In this document: positions 36,701-40,238 of the stretch, piece after piece
How positions within the stretch are numbered: the stretch's first letter is position 1
Layout of the letters: each line of letters opens with the position of its first letter
Origin: a virus
Virus record (IMG/VR): IMGVR_UViG_3300037587_000590
Location: 1 to 40,238 of that record
Length of the DNA: 40,238 nt
Direction: 5' to 3' (one strand)
The notes under the pieces: generated by a model
The model's database searches: none
Seen by the model: the letters and a program-made list of their open reading frames with translations, nothing else
What the model was told of the DNA's origin: nothing
Made by a program: the position numbers and the translations under genes

Positions 36701-38214
36701 TGGGTGGCTCAACAAGAGAAACCACAACAGTTAATCTTCCACCGCCTTCTGCGGCTGAATTGGCGTTGCAACAACAACAACTTGAGCTTGGGCAACAACA
36801 GCTTGCGGCTATTCAACAACAACAACAATTTACAACAGAAATGTTTACGAGCTTTATGGGTTCACAGACTGCTGAGCAAGAAGCGCAATCTAAACAATTT
36901 GCCGAGCAGTTCGAATTTTTACAATCAGAATCAGCGTTTAATCGCACTCTATTGAAACAACAAGCCGATCTATTACGTCAAACAGGATTAAGGGCTGAAA
37001 AGTCGTTTGCCATAGATGAAGCTAACTCAGAGCAACTTCGTCAATTACAAGAGTCACAGCTAGCACTTGGTCAGTCACAAGCTGATAGAGCATTGGAGCT
37101 ACGTCCAATTGAAGATCAATTATTGCAGTTGCAACTTCAGAATATGCAAGCCGCTCAACAGCCATCAGAACAAGACCAAATATTGCTTGATATATTAAGG
37201 CAACAATCGTCTGAGCAACAGGCGGGTGCGGCAGGTCGTCAAGAGGTTCAAGACCTTCTACTACAAAATCTTCGTAATGTAGCACAAAGCCCTGAAGCCA
37301 TCAGTCAAGCAATAACGGGTCAAGCTGACTTAGCCATTGAATCAGGGCTAGAAGATATTAATAGTTTGGCTAGGCGTTTGGGTATAACATTACGCACAGA
37401 ACTAGCCCCCGCTAGAGGCTTAAGACCAACCGACACACCTATTTTAGATAGGGGCGGAGAGATACAACGTGCGGGAATAGAGCAGGCGGGACAATTAATA
37501 CGTGGTGTAAGGTCGGCTGAAGCCGCTCAGCAAGCACAATTGCCTTTACAGATACAACAACTTCTAGGACAGTTAGGCGGCGCACAGACGCAAGCAGGGC
37601 AAGCAGGGGCGGGTTTAACAAGTCAATTAGCAGGGGCTAGTGCAGGGCTTGACCTTTCTCGTTTAGGTTTCGGCTCAGAAGTGGCTAGTGGTCAACAACA
37701 ACTTCTTGGTGCTAATCAACAGTTCCAACAACAACTAGCAGATGCAGCAGCGCAAAACCGTCTAGCGTTAACTGGTCAGTTTTTAGGTGGTGTTCAAGGT
37801 GCAGGTGGTTTAGGGTTGGGATTAGCCACTGGAATTAATGCTAATACAGCGGGGGCGTTAGCTAACTTTCAGAACCTTAGATTAGGAAGTTCTTCAAGAA
37901 CAACAGAGACAAGAAGTAGCCCTGGACTAGGAGGCGTGCTTGGTGGATTGGGTGGATTATTTACTGGCTTAGGCTCAGGTGGTTTGGGATTAAGTTTTGC
38001 ATCTGATATTCGCCTCAAAAAAGATATTGTAAAAGTTGGTGAGTTTGAAGATGGTATTAATATCTACGAATTTGCTTATAAATGGGCTAAACAACGCTTT
38101 AGAGGTGTTATGGCTAATGAGGTTGAAAAGATTTATCCAAAAGCCGTTACAACAATTAATGGTTACAAAGCGGTTTATTATGATATGCTTGGTCTGAAAA
38201 TGGAGAGCGTATGA
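36700..38214 (+). CDS. Large Gln-rich virion protein with minimal S74 domain
   Basis: 504 residues. It has a Gln-rich helical start (ELALQQQQLELGQQQLAAIQ), long helical and Gln/Ala-rich middle parts, and a Gly/Leu-rich stretch near residues 375-430. From Ser435 it ends in a short S74-type motif: SDIRLKKDIVKVGEFEDGIN, then YKWAKQRFRGVMANEVEKIY and YYDMLGLKM. This S74 piece is only 70 residues, without the long final helix, so it may serve in assembly rather than as a full autoprotease. Likely an internal or ejection protein. Confidence 0.6.
   Translation: MGGSTRETTTVNLPPPSAAELALQQQQLELGQQQLAAIQQQQQFTTEMFTSFMGSQTAEQEAQSKQFAEQFEFLQSESAFNRTLLKQQADLLRQTGLRAEKSFAIDEANSEQLRQLQESQLALGQSQADRALELRPIEDQLLQLQLQNMQAAQQPSEQDQILLDILRQQSSEQQAGAAGRQEVQDLLLQNLRNVAQSPEAISQAITGQADLAIESGLEDINSLARRLGITLRTELAPARGLRPTDTPILDRGGEIQRAGIEQAGQLIRGVRSAEAAQQAQLPLQIQQLLGQLGGAQTQAGQAGAGLTSQLAGASAGLDLSRLGFGSEVASGQQQLLGANQQFQQQLADAAAQNRLALTGQFLGGVQGAGGLGLGLATGINANTAGALANFQNLRLGSSSRTTETRSSPGLGGVLGGLGGLFTGLGSGGLGLSFASDIRLKKDIVKVGEFEDGINIYEFAYKWAKQRFRGVMANEVEKIYPKAVTTINGYKAVYYDMLGLKMESV
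36793..36817 (+). repeat. 25-bp inverted repeat shared with the left-end Gln-rich gene
   Basis: Reverse complement of 1167-1191. Lies within the QQLAAIQ codons of the Gln-rich virion protein and is the likely donor copy. Confidence 0.75.
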
Positions 38215-40049
38215 TGGCTTTAAATACAAACGTTACCCCAACTTTAGGATTGGCAAATCAATCTCCTTTGGCTCAGCTTCAAGGCGCACCTTCAACCACA
38301 GGTCTGACTAGTAACGCTATTCAGGAAGCGGCAAACCAATCAGGTTTAGGTTTGGCCTCACCTGATGTTCAATTAGCCCCTGAATCATTAGAGCCACTAC
38401 AAGTTGACCCCAATCAACAGATTGCCCCGCCAGTAGAAGAGGCAGCACCAGTAGCAGCGGAACAGTCTGCGGCAGATAGCTTTAAGGATGATCCTTTTGG
38501 CTCATTAGGGTTTTTGTTTTCTTCTATAGCGGCGGGGTTAGAAGGTAGAGAAAGTCCTGTGTCACAACGTCATAAACAAAGAATACAACAACAACAATTA
38601 GAATTGCAAAGTGTTGGCGTGGTTATAGATGCTGTTGAGGGTGGCTTGAAGTTTTTAGACGGTGTACCCGCTGAAAGACGTAATGAAGCTATTCAACAAT
38701 ATATAGGACAGTTTGGCAATTCCCCGGCATTGCAGTTGCGTATAGGCCAACAACTAAACGCCACTGTTAATCTTTTAGACCAACGTGGCATGACCCCCGC
38801 CGAAGGTTCGGAATTTGCACAACGCAACAAACATACCCTTACTTATCTTGCGGGTGCGGGTAGTAAAAACCCTGTTGAACGTATTGAGGACTTGGAAAAA
38901 ACAGAAGGTGGTCGAGAATTTATTCAAGAAATAGAGGATAGTGGTAATTTACAATCTGTTTTACCCAAAATACAATCCGTTGCTGATGTTATAAATCAAG
39001 ACCCACAAATTAAAGAGGGTTTGCGCCAAGGCTTAATAGACAGAAACGGCTTACGTGGTAATATGCCTGTTATTACAGAAGTAGAATTGCAGGGGTTCCC
39101 GTTTTTATTACAAGCGGCGGGTGTTCCGCCTGAAATAGCTACAGCATTTTCAAGGGGTGAATTACAAGCAATAGAAAATATTGGTCAATCTGAGATTGGG
39201 GAATTGTTAAATGCTGTTTATGTGCCAACCGCAGAAAATAGACTTCAACAATCAGCGGGCGCACAAAGGTCAGTGTTTGAGGTTGTTGACGCAAACGGGA
39301 ATAGAACAGGTCAAAATGTAACTCAAGGAACCCCTGAATATGAGGATGTTATAGACTCAGCAGGGCTATCTCTTGCAAGGGTTTCAGCAAGAACGCAGGG
39401 TGCAGGGCCAACAGGTGAGAGAGCCGAAGTTAAAGCGCGGGTTAAGCTTGACGAAGACCTTCGCAAAGAGATATTTGATATATCCAGTCGAATAGCTAGT
39501 AGCGGAGAGGTTTTGCGAGATATTAGGGCTAACCCGAGTTCAGTATCAATGGTTGGCTTTATTGCTGATAACCTTGGAGGTGCAATTGGTTCTGTACTTG
39601 GTGAAAGGGCGCAAGCTGCGTTAGGTACGTTTTTGTCTAATCTAAGTGGTGCAGAAGTCAAATCTGAACCTATTGCTGAAACTCGTACTAGAATAGCGCA
39701 GTTCGTCGCTCAAAACATTACGACAATTACTGGTGAGGAATCAGGTAGGTTTACCGAGGCAGAGCGTGAATTAACCAATCAGGTTATTGCCGCACTAAAA
39801 GCCTTAAGAACGCCAGAGCAAGCCACTACAGCCGTTAGGGTAATAGTTGAGGCCAACCTGTTGCAACGTCATCGTAAAGAGCTTGAGCGTCGCACAGGCA
39901 CACAATCTATGTCCTTTGAAACTGCATCACTACCTGCAACCCTCACTAAATTACAACAACTAGGGTTTAGTGAAAATGAAGGGCTTGATTTTATTAATAG
40001 GGCAAGACGATTTGAATCCCAATTTGATGCTATTCGTAGGAGCAAGTAA
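38211..40049 (+). CDS. Large internal virion protein candidate
   Basis: 612 residues, with two adjacent Met codons at 38211 and 38214 (the second, MALNTN, has better spacing to GGAG). Low-complexity start rich in Pro, Gln and Ala, then helical parts (HKQRIQQQQLELQSVGVVID, EEIATAF-type helices) and a long Arg/Glu-rich C-terminal helix region (VRVIVEANLLQRHRKELERR). Position after the Gln-rich protein and its size fit the ejection-protein set of short-tailed phages. No lytic domain seen. Confidence 0.55.
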   Translation: MMALNTNVTPTLGLANQSPLAQLQGAPSTTGLTSNAIQEAANQSGLGLASPDVQLAPESLEPLQVDPNQQIAPPVEEAAPVAAEQSAADSFKDDPFGSLGFLFSSIAAGLEGRESPVSQRHKQRIQQQQLELQSVGVVIDAVEGGLKFLDGVPAERRNEAIQQYIGQFGNSPALQLRIGQQLNATVNLLDQRGMTPAEGSEFAQRNKHTLTYLAGAGSKNPVERIEDLEKTEGGREFIQEIEDSGNLQSVLPKIQSVADVINQDPQIKEGLRQGLIDRNGLRGNMPVITEVELQGFPFLLQAAGVPPEIATAFSRGELQAIENIGQSEIGELLNAVYVPTAENRLQQSAGAQRSVFEVVDANGNRTGQNVTQGTPEYEDVIDSAGLSLARVSARTQGAGPTGERAEVKARVKLDEDLRKEIFDISSRIASSGEVLRDIRANPSSVSMVGFIADNLGGAIGSVLGERAQAALGTFLSNLSGAEVKSEPIAETRTRIAQFVAQNITTITGEESGRFTEAERELTNQVIAALKALRTPEQATTAVRVIVEANLLQRHRKELERRTGTQSMSFETASLPATLTKLQQLGFSENEGLDFINRARRFESQFDAIRRSK

Positions 40050-40238
40050 TGGCTCTAACTCCTGAAGAAATTGAAGAACGCTTGAAAAAAGCTAGGGAAA
40101 GTGTAACTACCGACCTTGGTGCTACTCAAGATGTGCTTGAGCGTTCAGGTGAAGCCCTAACAACCGCCTCAGACATTGCAGTGATAAAAAGACAAGAACG
40201 TCTAAGTGGTGCAGGTGGGTTAATAGGCCAAGAACTGC
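40049..40238 (+). CDS. Partial virion protein gene, runs off the window
   Basis: ATG 40049 shares a base with the previous TAA. The visible 63 codons start MALTPEEIEERLKKARES and are helical and polar (DLGATQDVLERSGEALTTAS). Probably the next internal or ejection protein. The 3' end is outside the window. Confidence 0.55.
   Translation, partial: MALTPEEIEERLKKARESVTTDLGATQDVLERSGEALTTASDIAVIKRQERLSGAGGLIGQEL

Overview
The window is most of the genome of an AT-rich tailed phage of a Gram-negative, probably proteobacterial, host. Evidence for the host type is a short lipobox lipoprotein, sigma70-type promoters with consensus -35/-10 boxes, AGGAG-type ribosome binding sites and Proteobacteria-phage families (Rad52-type annealase, RusA, YopX, DUF1376, DUF551). 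There is a long portal, a scaffold and a gpT-like capsid protein. The tail genes are an adaptor, a beta-propeller stabiliser and an S74 tail fibre, and no tape-measure gene is present. Together these point to a short-tailed (podovirus) virion. No integrase, endolysin, tRNA or CRISPR array was found. The host genus cannot be read from the sequence.

Layout. (1) 7-3878, minus strand: an accessory operon of small genes (membrane proteins, a broken HNH/Ref-like nuclease, a coiled coil, a two-domain HTH protein, DUF551, a first Ala-rich 'immunity-like' protein), read from a divergent promoter near 3950. (2) 4012-6063, plus strand: a small-gene operon led by an XRE repressor-like gene. (3) 6070-8914, minus strand: the recombination module (NinB-like, HTH, YopX, SSB, Rad52-like annealase), read from a divergent control region at 8915-9002. 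(4) 9003-16064, plus strand: a Cro-like gene, then about a dozen overlapping micro-genes including an HNH nuclease. These are followed by replication genes (DUF1376 initiator with lambda-ori-like repeats inside it, and a loader-like gene), a Dcm-type methylase with two methylase stumps behind it, a LexA-like winged helix and RusA. (5) 16042-18677, minus strand: a second accessory operon (XRE, wHTH, a second Ala-rich paralogue, lipoprotein). (6) 18678-19310: a long non-coding leader headed by a perfect consensus promoter. (7) 19311-40238, plus strand: packaging and virion genes: TerS-like, an HslV/proteasome-like peptidase, TerL, portal, scaffold, capsid, beta-helix and LamG-like proteins, adaptor, propeller, fibre, small membrane proteins and large Gln/Ala-rich internal proteins.

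How it fits together. Five small DNA-binding proteins sit at three strand switches, which suggests a regulated (possibly temperate) programme. SSB, annealase, NinB-like protein and RusA form a recombination set. The genome carries several internal scars that such an annealase could make. These are a 69-bp inverted copy of the start of the peptidase gene fused to a membrane protein, a 59-bp ssb fragment fused to the front of the annealase gene, short pieces matching the portal and internal-protein genes inside one left-end gene, two Ala-rich paralogues with near-identical ends and unlike middles, and recurring stop-start junctions that give unrelated proteins the same C-terminus.

The most interesting unexplained signals are two sets of interleaved inverted repeats that could fold as RNA pseudoknots or switches (7113-7182 between ssb and yopX; 12425-12534 before the replication genes). 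Others are the consensus promoter with a roughly 530-nt leader, and two genes interrupted by single in-frame stop codons.
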